From: Providencia rettgeri
Lineage (GTDB): Bacteria; Pseudomonadota; Gammaproteobacteria; Enterobacterales; Enterobacteriaceae
Reading direction: 5' to 3'
DNA: 64,000 bases
Assembly (NCBI RefSeq): GCF_023205015.1
Contig: NZ_CP096258.1
Location: forward strand, 2,542,001-2,606,000
Below the pieces are notes generated by a model that was given only the letters and a program-made list of their open reading frames with translations, was not told where the DNA came from and did no database searches. The number at the start of each line of letters is the position of its first letter. Within the stretch, counting starts at the first letter, position 1. The position numbers were made by a program, and so were the translations under genes. This document shows, in pieces, positions 17,882 through 27,710 of this stretch.

Positions 17882-19129
17882 CTATTGGCCACTGAGGATC
17901 CGAGCTGGGTCTAACTTACTCGCTCGGCGAGCCGGATACCAGCTGGCTAGCAGGCTCAGTATAATGGTTGTAATTAAAACATAAACCACATCCATCACAT
18001 GCAATTCAGAAGGCAAAAAATCAATAAAATAGACATCACCAGATAAAATGGGATGACCAACCATAGCCTCTATCACCTTGATCATTGACGTTAAATTTAA
18101 GGATATGGCGACCCCAAGTACCACGCCAATCAAAGAACCAACAAGGCCCCCCAACAAACCATACCATAAGAAAATAGCGCGGATTTGCCTATCTTTTGCT
18201 CCCAAGGTTCGCAATACAGCGATGTCACTACTTTTATCTTTAACGGCCATAACAAGCGTAGAAACAATATTAAAACAGGCAACACCAATGACTAATATCA
18301 TAGCCAAGTACATGATACTTCTAACCATTTGGATATCATTGTACATATAGCCATAATCACCAATCCAGCTTTTTACGACAACGTGATGCATAGTTTTCAA
18401 ACCTGCATCATAAACAACTTGATCGGCAATAAATGGGTCTGTGGCTTTGATTTCAAACCCTGTCACACCATCCCCATAGTCGAGGTATTCCTGTGCATCT
18501 GCGAGTGGAACAAGTGCCAACTGGTGATCTAGCAGGCCGCTCAGTTTAAAAACCCCTGTCACCTGCACGCGAATACGCTTAGGTTGTTGAATTTTTAAGC
18601 TAGCATCCGTATTTGGGATCATGATTGTCACCCAATCCCCAACCTTCACATTCAATGCATCAGCCACACCTTGGCCTAAAATAATTGATTGTTTACCCGC
18701 TTCAAAATGCTGCCAAGCGTCATTGAGAATAAACTGTGGTAATGCGCTGACTTGTGATTGCGTTTTTCGTGAAACTCCCATCACTTGGATTGCTTTTAAA
18801 TTTGCGCCACGCTCAAGCAACCCAGTAAAATTGATGTAAGGACTAACGCCTTCTACACCCGGCGTTTTTCGGATAACTTGTTCAGCAAATTCCAAATCTT
18901 TATAGGGCGGTTTATCTGCATATATTTGCCCATGGGGAACGACAGATAATACGCGGTTATTTAATTCACGCTCAAAGCCGTTCATCGCGCTCAAACCGAT
19001 AATGAGCACTGCAACCCCGAGAACAATACCCAACGTTGAAACTATCGAGACTAACGAGACCATCCCGGTTCGACGTCGACCGCGGCTGAAACGCAGCGCT
19101 GTGAGTAGTGAAAGAGGCAATTTAGACAT
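17882..19129 (-). CDS. lolE: Lipoprotein-releasing complex permease LolE
   Basis: A 415-aa inner-membrane permease of the LolCDE ABC transporter, which extracts outer-membrane lipoproteins from the inner membrane and passes them to LolA. It has the FtsX/MacB-type layout: TM1 (about 25-47, with GIVLGVAVLIIGLSAMNGFEREL), a large periplasmic domain, then three C-terminal TM segments and the ending SWYPARRASKLDPARILSGQ. Similarity to E. coli LolE (414 aa) is clear over the whole length, including the IKSWIGDYGYMY-like region. Its ATG overlaps the lolD stop by one base. It is the last gene of lolCDE. Confidence 0.96.
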   Translation of the reverse strand: MSKLPLSLLTALRFSRGRRRTGMVSLVSIVSTLGIVLGVAVLIIGLSAMNGFERELNNRVLSVVPHGQIYADKPPYKDLEFAEQVIRKTPGVEGVSPYINFTGLLERGANLKAIQVMGVSRKTQSQVSALPQFILNDAWQHFEAGKQSIILGQGVADALNVKVGDWVTIMIPNTDASLKIQQPKRIRVQVTGVFKLSGLLDHQLALVPLADAQEYLDYGDGVTGFEIKATDPFIADQVVYDAGLKTMHHVVVKSWIGDYGYMYNDIQMVRSIMYLAMILVIGVACFNIVSTLVMAVKDKSSDIAVLRTLGAKDRQIRAIFLWYGLLGGLVGSLIGVVLGVAISLNLTSMIKVIEAMVGHPILSGDVYFIDFLPSELHVMDVVYVLITTIILSLLASWYPARRASKLDPARILSGQ

Positions 19130-19830
19130 TACCGAGCCCCCAAGGTAATTTCCTGCTGTAAATGCCCATCACGCATTTCCAATTGACGAGATAACCGGCG
19201 AGCTAGTGTCATATCATGAGTGACCACTAAAAATGCGGTCCGCTGTGTTCGGTTTAATTCCCCCAGCAATTCAAAAATGGCGTCTGCATTACGTAAGTCC
19301 AGATTACCTGTCGGCTCATCGGCTAAAACCAATGCTGGCTCATTCACTAACGCCCTTGCAATAGCAACACGCTGACGCTCTCCCCCTGACAACTCAGAAG
19401 GACGATGCCCTGCCCGATGTGCTAGCCCGACCGCTTCTAGCATTTCGGTCGCTTTCGAAAATGCAGTTTCTTTCGCAACCTTGCCAATCAATAAAGGCAT
19501 CGCCACATTCTCTAGGGCAGTAAAATCCGGTAAAAGATGGTGAAATTGGTAAATAAAACCTAAATCTTTATTACGAATAGCCGCACGTTCATCTGAAGAT
19601 AATTGATTAATATGCTGCCCACGAAAAATGACATTCCCTTCTGATGGGGTATCTAGGCCCCCCAGTAAATGTAATAAGGTACTTTTACCCGAACCCGAGC
19701 TTCCCACAATAGCCATCATTTCCCCAAGCCCCATGGAAAAACTGACATTTTTCAACACTTGCGTCGACAATGTCCCTTCTTGATATGTTTTACTCAAATT
19801 TTCACAGACCAGAAGTGGTTGTTTATTCAT
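19129..19830 (-). CDS. lolD: Lipoprotein-releasing complex ATPase LolD
   Basis: A 233-aa ABC ATPase. Walker A GSSGSGKSTLLHLLG, Q-loop FIYQFHHLLPDFTALEN, signature LSGGERQRVAIARAL, Walker B LVLADEPTGNLD and H-loop VVTHD are all intact. I start at the ATG at 19830 (MNKQPLLVCENL), which matches E. coli LolD. An in-frame extension 12 codons upstream lies inside lolC and is not needed. The start overlaps the lolC stop by eight bases, indicating translational coupling in lolC-lolD-lolE. Confidence 0.97.
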   Translation of the reverse strand: MNKQPLLVCENLSKTYQEGTLSTQVLKNVSFSMGLGEMMAIVGSSGSGKSTLLHLLGGLDTPSEGNVIFRGQHINQLSSDERAAIRNKDLGFIYQFHHLLPDFTALENVAMPLLIGKVAKETAFSKATEMLEAVGLAHRAGHRPSELSGGERQRVAIARALVNEPALVLADEPTGNLDLRNADAIFELLGELNRTQRTAFLVVTHDMTLARRLSRQLEMRDGHLQQEITLGAR

Positions 19831-21025
19831 AACGTAAAGCCTCAGCAGGTTGAACCGCTGCTGCACGCCAAGAAGGATAAAGCGTTGCCAGCAGAGAAAT
19901 CAGCATTGCACTCAGTGCAATAATTAAAATACCAGAGTAATCAAGCACAATAGGCAGAGAGACACCTTTGGGTAATAAACCAATCAGCGGCATAATGACA
20001 TTCAGTTGACTAGAAAGTATTGTGCCTAATATTGTGCCAATGAGTGAACCAATCACCCCCGCCCCTGCACCTTGGATCATAAATATCATTAAAATACGCC
20101 AACGTTTGAGACCAAGGGTTTTTAAAATAGCCACTTCACCTTGCTTTTCCATCACTAACAACGATAGCGAGGTAATAATGTTAAATGCCGCCACTGCGAT
20201 AATTAAGCTGAGCAATAAGCCCATCATATTTTTTTCCATGCGAACCGCTTGGAAAAACTCCCCTTTACGCTCTCGCCAATCTTTCCACACCAAGCCTTCT
20301 GGTAACGTTTGCTGACTCAAAACGTCAACTTGTAAAGGTTCATCCAAATATAAACGCCACCCAGTAATGTGCCCTGTTGGATAACGTAGCATACGTGCGG
20401 CATCTTGCTGTGCGACGACCAACTCGCTCGTATCCGCTTCCCCATTCGTTTGGAAAATGCCTGCAACGGTAAATAAGCGCTGACTTGGAATGCGCCCCAT
20501 CGGTGTTAACTGACTCACCCCAGGAATAATTAAGCGAACTTCATCACCACGTTTTACGCCAAGCGTTTCTGCCAGTTTGTTCCCCAGAAAAACATTGTAA
20601 CTGCCTTCTTTAAGATCGCTGCGTTGCCCAACAACCAGTTTATCCAATAACAGCGAAGGTTCTTCAGGTTCAATCCCCCCCATGACACCAACGCCAACAT
20701 TGGTTCGGCTTTGTAATACCACGTCAGATTGCACAATAGGTGCAATATGGCTAACACCGTTTAAATGTTGTAGGTCGGTTATTGGATATTTTGCTGGGTC
20801 TATGTTTCCAGAGGCAGAGGTTAAAATTGCCTGCGGCATATAAGCAAGTATGCTATCTTGTAAAGATCGCTCGAACCCATTCATCACTGAAGTGACGGTT
20901 ATCAATGCCGTCACCCCCAGTGTGATACCAATGGCAGATAAACTGGAAACGAAACGCCCAAATTTATCTGCGGCGCGCCCACGTAAATAGCGTAGGCCTA
21001 TAAATAATGAGACAGATTGGTGCAT
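19823..21025 (-). CDS. lolC: Lipoprotein-releasing complex permease LolC
   Basis: A 400-aa inner-membrane permease, partner of LolE; LolC recruits the chaperone LolA through its periplasmic domain. It has TM1 at about 25-48 (AIGITLGVTALITVTSVMNG), a periplasmic domain with VGVMGGIEP, then three TM segments (MMGLLLSLIIAVAAFNIITS and two more) and the ending LATLYPSWRAAAVQPAEALRYE. Length matches E. coli LolC (399 aa). It is the promoter-proximal gene of lolCDE and divergent from mfd across 276 bases. Presence of separate LolC and LolE is typical of Enterobacterales. Confidence 0.96.
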   Translation of the reverse strand: MHQSVSLFIGLRYLRGRAADKFGRFVSSLSAIGITLGVTALITVTSVMNGFERSLQDSILAYMPQAILTSASGNIDPAKYPITDLQHLNGVSHIAPIVQSDVVLQSRTNVGVGVMGGIEPEEPSLLLDKLVVGQRSDLKEGSYNVFLGNKLAETLGVKRGDEVRLIIPGVSQLTPMGRIPSQRLFTVAGIFQTNGEADTSELVVAQQDAARMLRYPTGHITGWRLYLDEPLQVDVLSQQTLPEGLVWKDWRERKGEFFQAVRMEKNMMGLLLSLIIAVAAFNIITSLSLLVMEKQGEVAILKTLGLKRWRILMIFMIQGAGAGVIGSLIGTILGTILSSQLNVIMPLIGLLPKGVSLPIVLDYSGILIIALSAMLISLLATLYPSWRAAAVQPAEALRYE

Positions 21026-21301
21026 GAAATCTATGATGCCCCTGTTGCCAAAGCGAAGTGTTCAGCGATAATAAAGGGTACGATTGATGAATGGAACCAC
21101 TCGATGGTTTTTTTTCTGCTTTGAGTGCCTTTTTGTCTGACTTTCAGACGAATTACGAGTTAAAACTGATTGTTTTGTTCCGAATTTTGTAGTTTAACTA
21201 TCCATTGATTAACTTAACTATTTTTCGTGCAAAATTTGGCTATGTTTGTGCTAACTCTTGTTTAACTGCTTACTAATCGCTGTGAGATACCGAAGATTTC
21301 T

Positions 21302-24300
21302 ATGTTGTCAAAATTTCGTTATGAACTCCCTAGTCGTAGTGGCGATGTTCGCCATTTAGGTTGCCTTATCGGGGCGGCTGGTGCACTTGAATGTGGAGAA
21401 ATAATACAACGTCATCAAGGGCCTGTTATCATCGTGACACGTGACATGCAAAATGCATTACGTTTAAAAGATGAAATTCAACAGTTTACACAACACCCTA
21501 TAGAGACACTTTCTGATTGGGAAACATTGCCATATGACAATTTCTCCCCCCATCAGGAAATTATTTCTCATCGTTTATCGACCCTGTACCGTTTGTCCAG
21601 TTTACAAAAAGGCGCATTAATTCTTCCCGTCAATACGCTGATGCAAAAAGTCTGCCCTGCTGACTTTTTAACCAGCCATGCTTTGTTGATGGCAAAAGGT
21701 GATAAACTTTCCCGTGATAACTTACGGAATGAGCTCGATAACGCGGGTTACCGCCATGTTGAACAAGTTTTAGAACATGGCGAATATGCAACACGCGGAG
21801 CGCTGCTCGATTTATTTCCAATGGGAAGTTCATTACCATTTCGTATTGATTTCTTTGATGATGAAATTGATAGCTTGCGAACTTTCGACGTAGACTCACA
21901 AAGAACACTCGAAGAAGTCGAGCAAATTAATTTACTCCCAGCGCATGAGTTCCCGACCGATAAAGACGCGATTGAACGTTTCCGCAGCCAATGGCGGGAG
22001 CGTTTTGAGGTTCGCCGTGACCCAGAGCATATTTACCAACAAGTCAGTAAAAATACCTTACCAGCAGGTATTGAGTATTGGCAGCCTTTATTCTTTGCAC
22101 AGCCACTGCCCTCTTTATTTGAGTATTTACCACCATCAAGCTTAATTGTTTCGCAGAACTTACAAGAAGCCGCTGAACGGTTTCAGGTTGATACTCGACA
22201 ACGGTATGAAAGCCGCGGTGTCGACCCTATGCGCCCATTGCTCCCGCCATCTGAACTCTGGCTAACCGTTGAACAACTTAATCAATCATTAAAAAACTGG
22301 CCACGTATTCAATTATCACCTGAGTCTCTGCCCAAAAAAGCGGCAAATACCAATTTAGATTATCGGCCATTACCGGATATCAGCACACAAGGGCAAAGCA
22401 AAACGCCACTCGAAAAATTGCGGCAGTTTACTGAACAGTTCGATGGAACTATCGTTTTTTCTGTTGAAAGCGAAGGCCGACGTGAAACCGTTACCGAGCT
22501 ATTAGCTCGTTTAAAAATTCGCCCTGAAATTATTCAAAGCTATACTAGCCCTGCTGATAACCGGTTTGCCATCACCATTGGTGCCGCTGAACATGGCTTT
22601 ATTCAGTCTGATATCCATAAAGCATTAATTTGTGAAAGTGATTTACTTGGGGAACGTGTTGTTCGCCGCCGTTCAGATAACCGCCGCGCCATTAATACTG
22701 ACACCCTTATTCGTAATTTAGCGGAATTACGCACGGGGCAACCAGTTGTCCATATTGAGCATGGTGTGGGCCGTTACCAAGGGCTAACTACCTTAGAAGC
22801 GGGTGGGATTAAAGCGGAATATTTAATTTTAACCTATGCTGGCAATGATAAACTGTATGTTCCTGTTTCTTCGCTTCATTTAATTAGTCGTTATGCAGGT
22901 GGCGCGGATGAAAATGCCCCATTGCATAAATTAGGCAGTGATAGCTGGGGGCGTGCACGCCAAAAAGCGGCTGAAAAAGTTCGCGATGTTGCGGCAGAAC
23001 TTCTTGATATCTATGCACAACGAGCCGCTAAAGCTGGCTTTGCATTTAAGCATGATAAACAACAATACCAAGAGTTTTGTCAAGGTTTTCCATTCGAAAC
23101 AACGCCTGACCAAGAAGCCGCCATCAATGCCGTTCTCAGTGATATGTGCCAGCCATTAGCGATGGATCGTCTGGTTTGTGGCGATGTGGGCTTTGGTAAA
23201 ACCGAAGTGGCAATGCGAGCCGCATTCCTTGCGATTAATAATAACAAGCAAGTTGCCGTGTTAGTCCCCACGACACTACTTGCGCAGCAGCACTACGATA
23301 ACTTTAAAGATAGGTTTGCTAACTGGCCTGTCCGTATCGAAATGTTGTCACGCTTTAAAACAGCGAAAGAGCAACAACAAATTATTACCCAAGCTGCTGA
23401 AGGCAAAGTGGATATTCTAATTGGTACCCACAAATTACTACAAAGTGACTTAGTATGGAAAGATTTAGGCTTACTTGTCGTCGATGAAGAACACCGCTTT
23501 GGTGTCCGTCATAAAGAACGCATCAAAGCCATGCGTGCAGACGTTGATATCTTAACGCTGACTGCCACACCTATCCCTCGGACGCTCAATATGGCCATGA
23601 GTGGTATGCGTGATTTATCTATTATCGCCACACCACCAGCACGCCGTTTGGCTGTAAAAACCTTTGTGCGCCAATATGATGACTTAGTTGTCCGTGAAGC
23701 AATTTTACGCGAAACCTTACGTGGCGGCCAAGTTTATTACCTTTACAATGATGTTGAAAACATTGAAAAAGCCAAAGCACGCCTTGAAGAGTTAGTCCCT
23801 GAAGCCCGTTTTGTTGTTGGTCATGGCCAAATGCGTGAGCGCGAATTAGAACGCGTAATGACAGATTTCCATCATCAACGTTTTAATGTATTGATATGCA
23901 CAACAATTATTGAAACTGGTATTGATATACCGACGGCAAATACCATTATCATTGAACGCGCTGACCATTTCGGGTTAGCACAACTCCATCAACTACGTGG
24001 CCGTGTGGGTCGTTCTCACCATCAAGCTTATGCATACTTGCTCACTCCGCATCCAAAAGCCATGACCTCCGATGCACATAAACGTCTTGAAGCCATTTCT
24101 TCACTGGAAGATTTAGGAGCTGGGTTTGCTTTAGCAACTCATGATTTGGAAATTCGTGGTGCGGGTGAATTACTCGGTGAAGATCAAAGTGGGCAAATGA
24201 CCACGATTGGTTTTACCCTCTACATGGAACTGTTAGAAAGTGCGGTTGATGCGCTAAAAGAGGGCCGTGAGCCTTCATTAGAAGATTTAACTAACCAACA

Positions 24301-24745
24301 AACAGAAATTGAGTTGCGCATGCCTGTTCTGTTGCCTGACGACTATATTCATGATGTGAATATCCGTTTATCTTTCTATAAGCGGATAGCCAGTGCAAAA
24401 GGAAGCCAAGAGCTCAACGACCTACGTACAGAGTTAATCGATCGTTTTGGTAGCCTACCGGATGCAGGTAAATTCTTACTAACGAATGCGGCTATTCGAT
24501 TGCAAGCTCAAGCCCTTGGTATTAAACGAATTGAAGCTCATGAAAAAGGCGGGTTCATTGAGTTTGGTGATAAAAATAAAGTCGACCCAAGCTACTTGAT
24601 AAGCTTATTACAAAACCAGCCACAAACTTATCGATTAGATGGCCCAGTTCGACTAAAATTTTTCCATGATTTAACCGAAAGAGTCTATCGACTAGAGTTT
24701 ATTAAGCAATTACTCACCGGGTTTGAAGAACATCAAATTCTCTAG
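21302..24745 (+). CDS. mfd: Transcription-repair coupling factor Mfd
   Basis: A 1147-aa DNA translocase that removes stalled RNA polymerase and recruits UvrA. Modules in order are a UvrB-homology region (about 1-340, with RGALLDLFPMGS), the RNA-polymerase interaction domain (about 470-545, HIEHGVGRYQGLTTLEAGG), a RecG-like SF2 translocase with Walker A GDVGFGKTEVAMR and box DEEHRFG, motif VI (QLRGRVGRSHHQAYAYLL), the TRG motif region and a C-terminal autoinhibitory D7 domain. Length equals that of E. coli Mfd (1148). It is monocistronic, and a strong bidirectional terminator follows. Confidence 0.98.
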   Translation: MLSKFRYELPSRSGDVRHLGCLIGAAGALECGEIIQRHQGPVIIVTRDMQNALRLKDEIQQFTQHPIETLSDWETLPYDNFSPHQEIISHRLSTLYRLSSLQKGALILPVNTLMQKVCPADFLTSHALLMAKGDKLSRDNLRNELDNAGYRHVEQVLEHGEYATRGALLDLFPMGSSLPFRIDFFDDEIDSLRTFDVDSQRTLEEVEQINLLPAHEFPTDKDAIERFRSQWRERFEVRRDPEHIYQQVSKNTLPAGIEYWQPLFFAQPLPSLFEYLPPSSLIVSQNLQEAAERFQVDTRQRYESRGVDPMRPLLPPSELWLTVEQLNQSLKNWPRIQLSPESLPKKAANTNLDYRPLPDISTQGQSKTPLEKLRQFTEQFDGTIVFSVESEGRRETVTELLARLKIRPEIIQSYTSPADNRFAITIGAAEHGFIQSDIHKALICESDLLGERVVRRRSDNRRAINTDTLIRNLAELRTGQPVVHIEHGVGRYQGLTTLEAGGIKAEYLILTYAGNDKLYVPVSSLHLISRYAGGADENAPLHKLGSDSWGRARQKAAEKVRDVAAELLDIYAQRAAKAGFAFKHDKQQYQEFCQGFPFETTPDQEAAINAVLSDMCQPLAMDRLVCGDVGFGKTEVAMRAAFLAINNNKQVAVLVPTTLLAQQHYDNFKDRFANWPVRIEMLSRFKTAKEQQQIITQAAEGKVDILIGTHKLLQSDLVWKDLGLLVVDEEHRFGVRHKERIKAMRADVDILTLTATPIPRTLNMAMSGMRDLSIIATPPARRLAVKTFVRQYDDLVVREAILRETLRGGQVYYLYNDVENIEKAKARLEELVPEARFVVGHGQMRERELERVMTDFHHQRFNVLICTTIIETGIDIPTANTIIIERADHFGLAQLHQLRGRVGRSHHQAYAYLLTPHPKAMTSDAHKRLEAISSLEDLGAGFALATHDLEIRGAGELLGEDQSGQMTTIGFTLYMELLESAVDALKEGREPSLEDLTNQQTEIELRMPVLLPDDYIHDVNIRLSFYKRIASAKGSQELNDLRTELIDRFGSLPDAGKFLLTNAAIRLQAQALGIKRIEAHEKGGFIEFGDKNKVDPSYLISLLQNQPQTYRLDGPVRLKFFHDLTERVYRLEFIKQLLTGFEEHQIL

Positions 24746-24759
24746 ATCCAATGCTGTAA

Positions 24760-24799
24760 AATGATAAAGGCGACAATGATGTCGCCTTTATCATTATAA
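24760..24799. terminator. Bidirectional terminator after mfd
   Basis: A perfect 16-base-pair stem (AATGATAAAGGCGACA / TGTCGCCTTTATCATT) with an ATGA loop lies between convergent mfd and the YcfJ/UmoD-like gene. Confidence 0.88.
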
Positions 24800-24815
24800 T
24801 ATTTATATAAAAAGG

Positions 24816-25412
24816 TTATTCCATAAAACCAAATGTATTTTTGTTCGGCTGCAATTCTAAGACTACTGATGCGTTTTTTGTGATCGGTAATTCATTTTGC
24901 TGTAGACAATAAAAGGGTAATAACTCTTTTATATCACTGCGAATGGTTTCACATACTGAATTAGATGATGTTAATACTAGGCGCCCTTCATCATCTAATG
25001 GAATAAACATTGATGGTGCATAGGATGTTCTAACTTTTCCAATATTTTTACCTATTTGGTACACAACATCATACCCAATAACAACTAATTCCATTTTTTG
25101 TGTCTTCACACAGGTTTGATCTTGCATATCAAACAGCGATGGAAAGCCTTTCCCTTGCAGCGCTTCAATCATGAAAACCATTTTGCATTCACTTTGCGCA
25201 GGATGAAAGCGAGAAAGAGACTGTTGATTAAAAGAACCTAGAACCCCAGTCACTGTACAATTTTCATACTCCACAAGGCGATTGGATTGGATTGGTTCAA
25301 CAGATAAAACCGTAGCCAACTTAATTTCAGGGGCTCGGTTGAATAAAGCCACGAGCAAGACAATAAGGAATACCACTACTGTTGCTAATAACAACTTAAA
25401 TTTTAGCTTCAT
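24816..25412 (-). CDS. YcfJ/UmoD-like membrane-anchored protein
   Basis: A 198-aa protein with one N-terminal hydrophobic segment (about 7-26), so it is a membrane-anchored or exported protein. The segment VVIGYDVVYQIGKNIGKVR plus IPLDDEGRLVL matches the C-terminal domain of YcfJ (GYDVTYKIG..GKIR, IPLDSNGQLIL), and LATVLSVEPI with a following Cys matches its N-terminal part. The Gly-rich zipper found in the middle of E. coli YcfJ is absent and is replaced by a region with several Cys. In Proteus mirabilis the YcfJ homologue UmoD raises flhDC expression and swarming. Position near ndh and mfd fits the E. coli ycfJ location. The family call is inference from two conserved segments. Confidence 0.7.
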   Translation of the reverse strand: MKLKFKLLLATVVVFLIVLLVALFNRAPEIKLATVLSVEPIQSNRLVEYENCTVTGVLGSFNQQSLSRFHPAQSECKMVFMIEALQGKGFPSLFDMQDQTCVKTQKMELVVIGYDVVYQIGKNIGKVRTSYAPSMFIPLDDEGRLVLTSSNSVCETIRSDIKELLPFYCLQQNELPITKNASVVLELQPNKNTFGFME

Positions 25413-25923
25413 CGCGTTAACCCTTATTAAAATATGCCGTATCTATTGTAACCACTACTCAGAATAATTCGATAATTACGTACTAATCGTATTGTTTTTT
25501 AGAATTATCTTAAGTCATCATCAAAAAACGGTTTATTATAACTGTTTTGGAAAATAGAAACTTTACTATTAGTGTAATTTCACAACTCTATTAGAGGGGG
25601 ATTGATATAACCATTAAAATCAATAAGATACACTAAGATCTCATTCATTTTTCAACTTTTCGTTATATAACCAAATTTACACCTTAATTATTTATACCCT
25701 AGGTATTTAATATACTAATCACTTATTTTATATTAACGCCTCGATTTAAATTTGATTTAGATAAAATATATGAATAAGCAATAATGGCAATATACTCGAT
25801 ATTTAATCTATTACTCTTGATCTAAATAGTTTTTCTATGCAATATTTAATACAGATAAATCTTGACAGATTTAGTTAATATATTTTATTAATGGCATATT
25901 TATCATTATAAATATAAGAAATA
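25413..25923. other. AT-rich gap upstream of the YcfJ/UmoD-like gene
   Basis: About 510 bases, very AT-rich, without an ORF of recognisable family. It should contain the promoter of the leftward YcfJ/UmoD-like gene. No operator was identified. Confidence 0.5.
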
Positions 25924-25954
25924 ATGCACCTGTTATACGAATACACAGGTGCAT
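25924..25954 (-). terminator. Probable terminator of ndh
   Basis: Perfect 10-base-pair stem ATGCACCTGT/ACAGGTGCAT with an 11-base loop, about 40 bases past the ndh stop on the minus strand. The T-rich tail is interrupted (TTATTTCTTAT). Confidence 0.65.
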
Positions 25955-25995
25955 ACCGCTACTAAAACCTGATTAAACAACTAATTAGTAATAAA

Positions 25996-27300
25996 TTAGT
26001 GCAATTTTAACTTCGGTCGAATAATTCGGTTAATACTACCAACAAGCATCATTAGCCCAGTTTTAATATAACCATGTAATGCAATTTGGTGCATACGATA
26101 TAAAGAAATGTACACAAAGCGTGCAATGCGTCCCTCTACCATCATATCCCCACGCATTAAATTGCCCATCAAGCTACCAACGGTACTAAAGCGAGATAGT
26201 GATACTAATGAGCCATGGTCTTTATAAACATACTCTTTTAAAGGCTTATCTTTCATTAATGCGACGATATTATCATAACAAAGGCTAGCCATTTGATGGG
26301 CTGACTGCGCCCTTGGCGGTACGAAGCCCCCTTCTGGCTTAGCGCAAGACGCACAATCGCCAATGGCAAAAATCATATCATCACGAGATGTTTGTAACGT
26401 TGGTTTTACCACCAATTGGTTAATGCGGTTGGTTTCTAACCCAGCGATATCTTTCATGAAGTCAGGTGCTTTGATCCCTGCAGCCCAAACCATGAGGTCC
26501 GCATAGATTTTACCATCTTCTTTCGTATTCAAACCATCTTCATCAGCACTGGTCACCATGGTTTTTGTCAAGACATTCACACCTAGCTTATTAAGTTCTT
26601 GGTGAGCTGCACTTGAAATTCGAGGAGGCAAGGCCGGTAAGATACGTTCGCCAGCTTCGACTAATGTCACATTCAATGCATCCGTATCTAACCCTTTGAA
26701 GCCATAACTGGTCAGTTGCTCAACTGCGTTATAAAGTTCTGCTGATAACTCAACGCCCGTTGCACCGCCACCAACAATAGCAATATTAACGCTCTCTTCT
26801 GCGTTATCACGCACTGAATAACGTAAAAAGAGATTTAACATTTCGTCATGAAAACGATGTGCTTGATGTGGATTATCTAAGAAAATACAGTGTTCTTTGA
26901 CGCCAGGTGTACCGAAATCATTCGACGTACTACCTAGTGCCATCACTAAAATATCGTACTCTAATTCACGCAGAGGGACTAATAATTCGCCGTGCTTATC
27001 ATAAAGCTCACCGAGAACCACTTTTTTATTTTCACGGTCAATATTGGTAAGCGAACCTAACTGGAAATTAAACGCATTATGGCGTGCATGAGCCAGATAG
27101 CTTATCGCATCGACACCATCATCTAACGAACCTGTTGCCACTTCATGTAATAGCGGTTTCCATAAATGACTTGGGTTGCGGTCAACCAAAGTAATTTGTG
27201 CGCGTTTTTTACGGCCTAACTTGCGGCCTAAACGTGTTGCCAGTTCTAATCCGCCAGCACCACCGCCGACAACGATGATTTTGGGTTGAGATAAGGTCAT
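25996..27300 (-). CDS. ndh: Type II NADH:quinone dehydrogenase
   Basis: A 434-aa FAD flavoprotein on the inner face of the membrane. It passes electrons from NADH to ubiquinone without pumping protons. The FAD-binding GGGAGGLELATRLG is at the N-terminus, and a second dinucleotide motif IAIVGGGATGVELSAEL near residue 178 binds NADH. The AIGDCASC segment and the amphipathic C-terminal region for membrane attachment (RMHQIALHGYIKTGLMML, RIIRPKLKL) are present. Length and order match E. coli Ndh (434 aa). A perfect FNR palindrome lies upstream, consistent with anaerobic repression. Confidence 0.97.
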   Translation of the reverse strand: MTLSQPKIIVVGGGAGGLELATRLGRKLGRKKRAQITLVDRNPSHLWKPLLHEVATGSLDDGVDAISYLAHARHNAFNFQLGSLTNIDRENKKVVLGELYDKHGELLVPLRELEYDILVMALGSTSNDFGTPGVKEHCIFLDNPHQAHRFHDEMLNLFLRYSVRDNAEESVNIAIVGGGATGVELSAELYNAVEQLTSYGFKGLDTDALNVTLVEAGERILPALPPRISSAAHQELNKLGVNVLTKTMVTSADEDGLNTKEDGKIYADLMVWAAGIKAPDFMKDIAGLETNRINQLVVKPTLQTSRDDMIFAIGDCASCAKPEGGFVPPRAQSAHQMASLCYDNIVALMKDKPLKEYVYKDHGSLVSLSRFSTVGSLMGNLMRGDMMVEGRIARFVYISLYRMHQIALHGYIKTGLMMLVGSINRIIRPKLKLH

Positions 27301-27434
27301 AAATCCCTCGAAACAAAATATATTAATGTTATTTAAGGTTTCTCGTCTAGAAAAGCCTTATATAACAATAATTAGCCAAGCTATCTTCCATTCCCATTAG
27401 AATATCATGCGTGGTCTATTGGTAATACCAAATA

Positions 27435-27448
27435 TTGATTCATATCAA
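27435..27448. promoter_or_regulatory. FNR box upstream of ndh
   Basis: TTGATTCATATCAA is an exact match to the FNR consensus TTGAT-N4-ATCAA, centred about 141 bases before the ndh start codon. FNR represses ndh in E. coli. Confidence 0.75.
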
Positions 27449-27650
27449 TTTAGTTGATTATTATGACTACTATCACATTCGTCAAATCATTTTTTCTTCC
27501 GAACGAATCGAGTCAGCTTTTTGGTATTTATATCAATCAATTGTTTAAATCCACATAAACCATAATGATAATGAGAACTATTATTTTATCATTTTTAAAT
27601 TGGTGTGTACTATCAATTCCCTGCTGTTGAGCTAAACCTACATAAAGCAC

Positions 27651-27692
27651 AAAAAAAAACTCCAAGGATGAAAAACACCCTCAGAGTTTTTA
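27651..27692 (-). terminator. Terminator of the porin-nucleotidase operon
   Basis: Minus strand: AAAAACTC...GAGTTTTT outer stem with an internal GAGG/CCTT region, followed by a run of nine T. It lies 18 bases past the nucleotidase stop. Confidence 0.75.
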
Positions 27693-27710
27693 ATTAAATA
27701 TTAAATTTTA

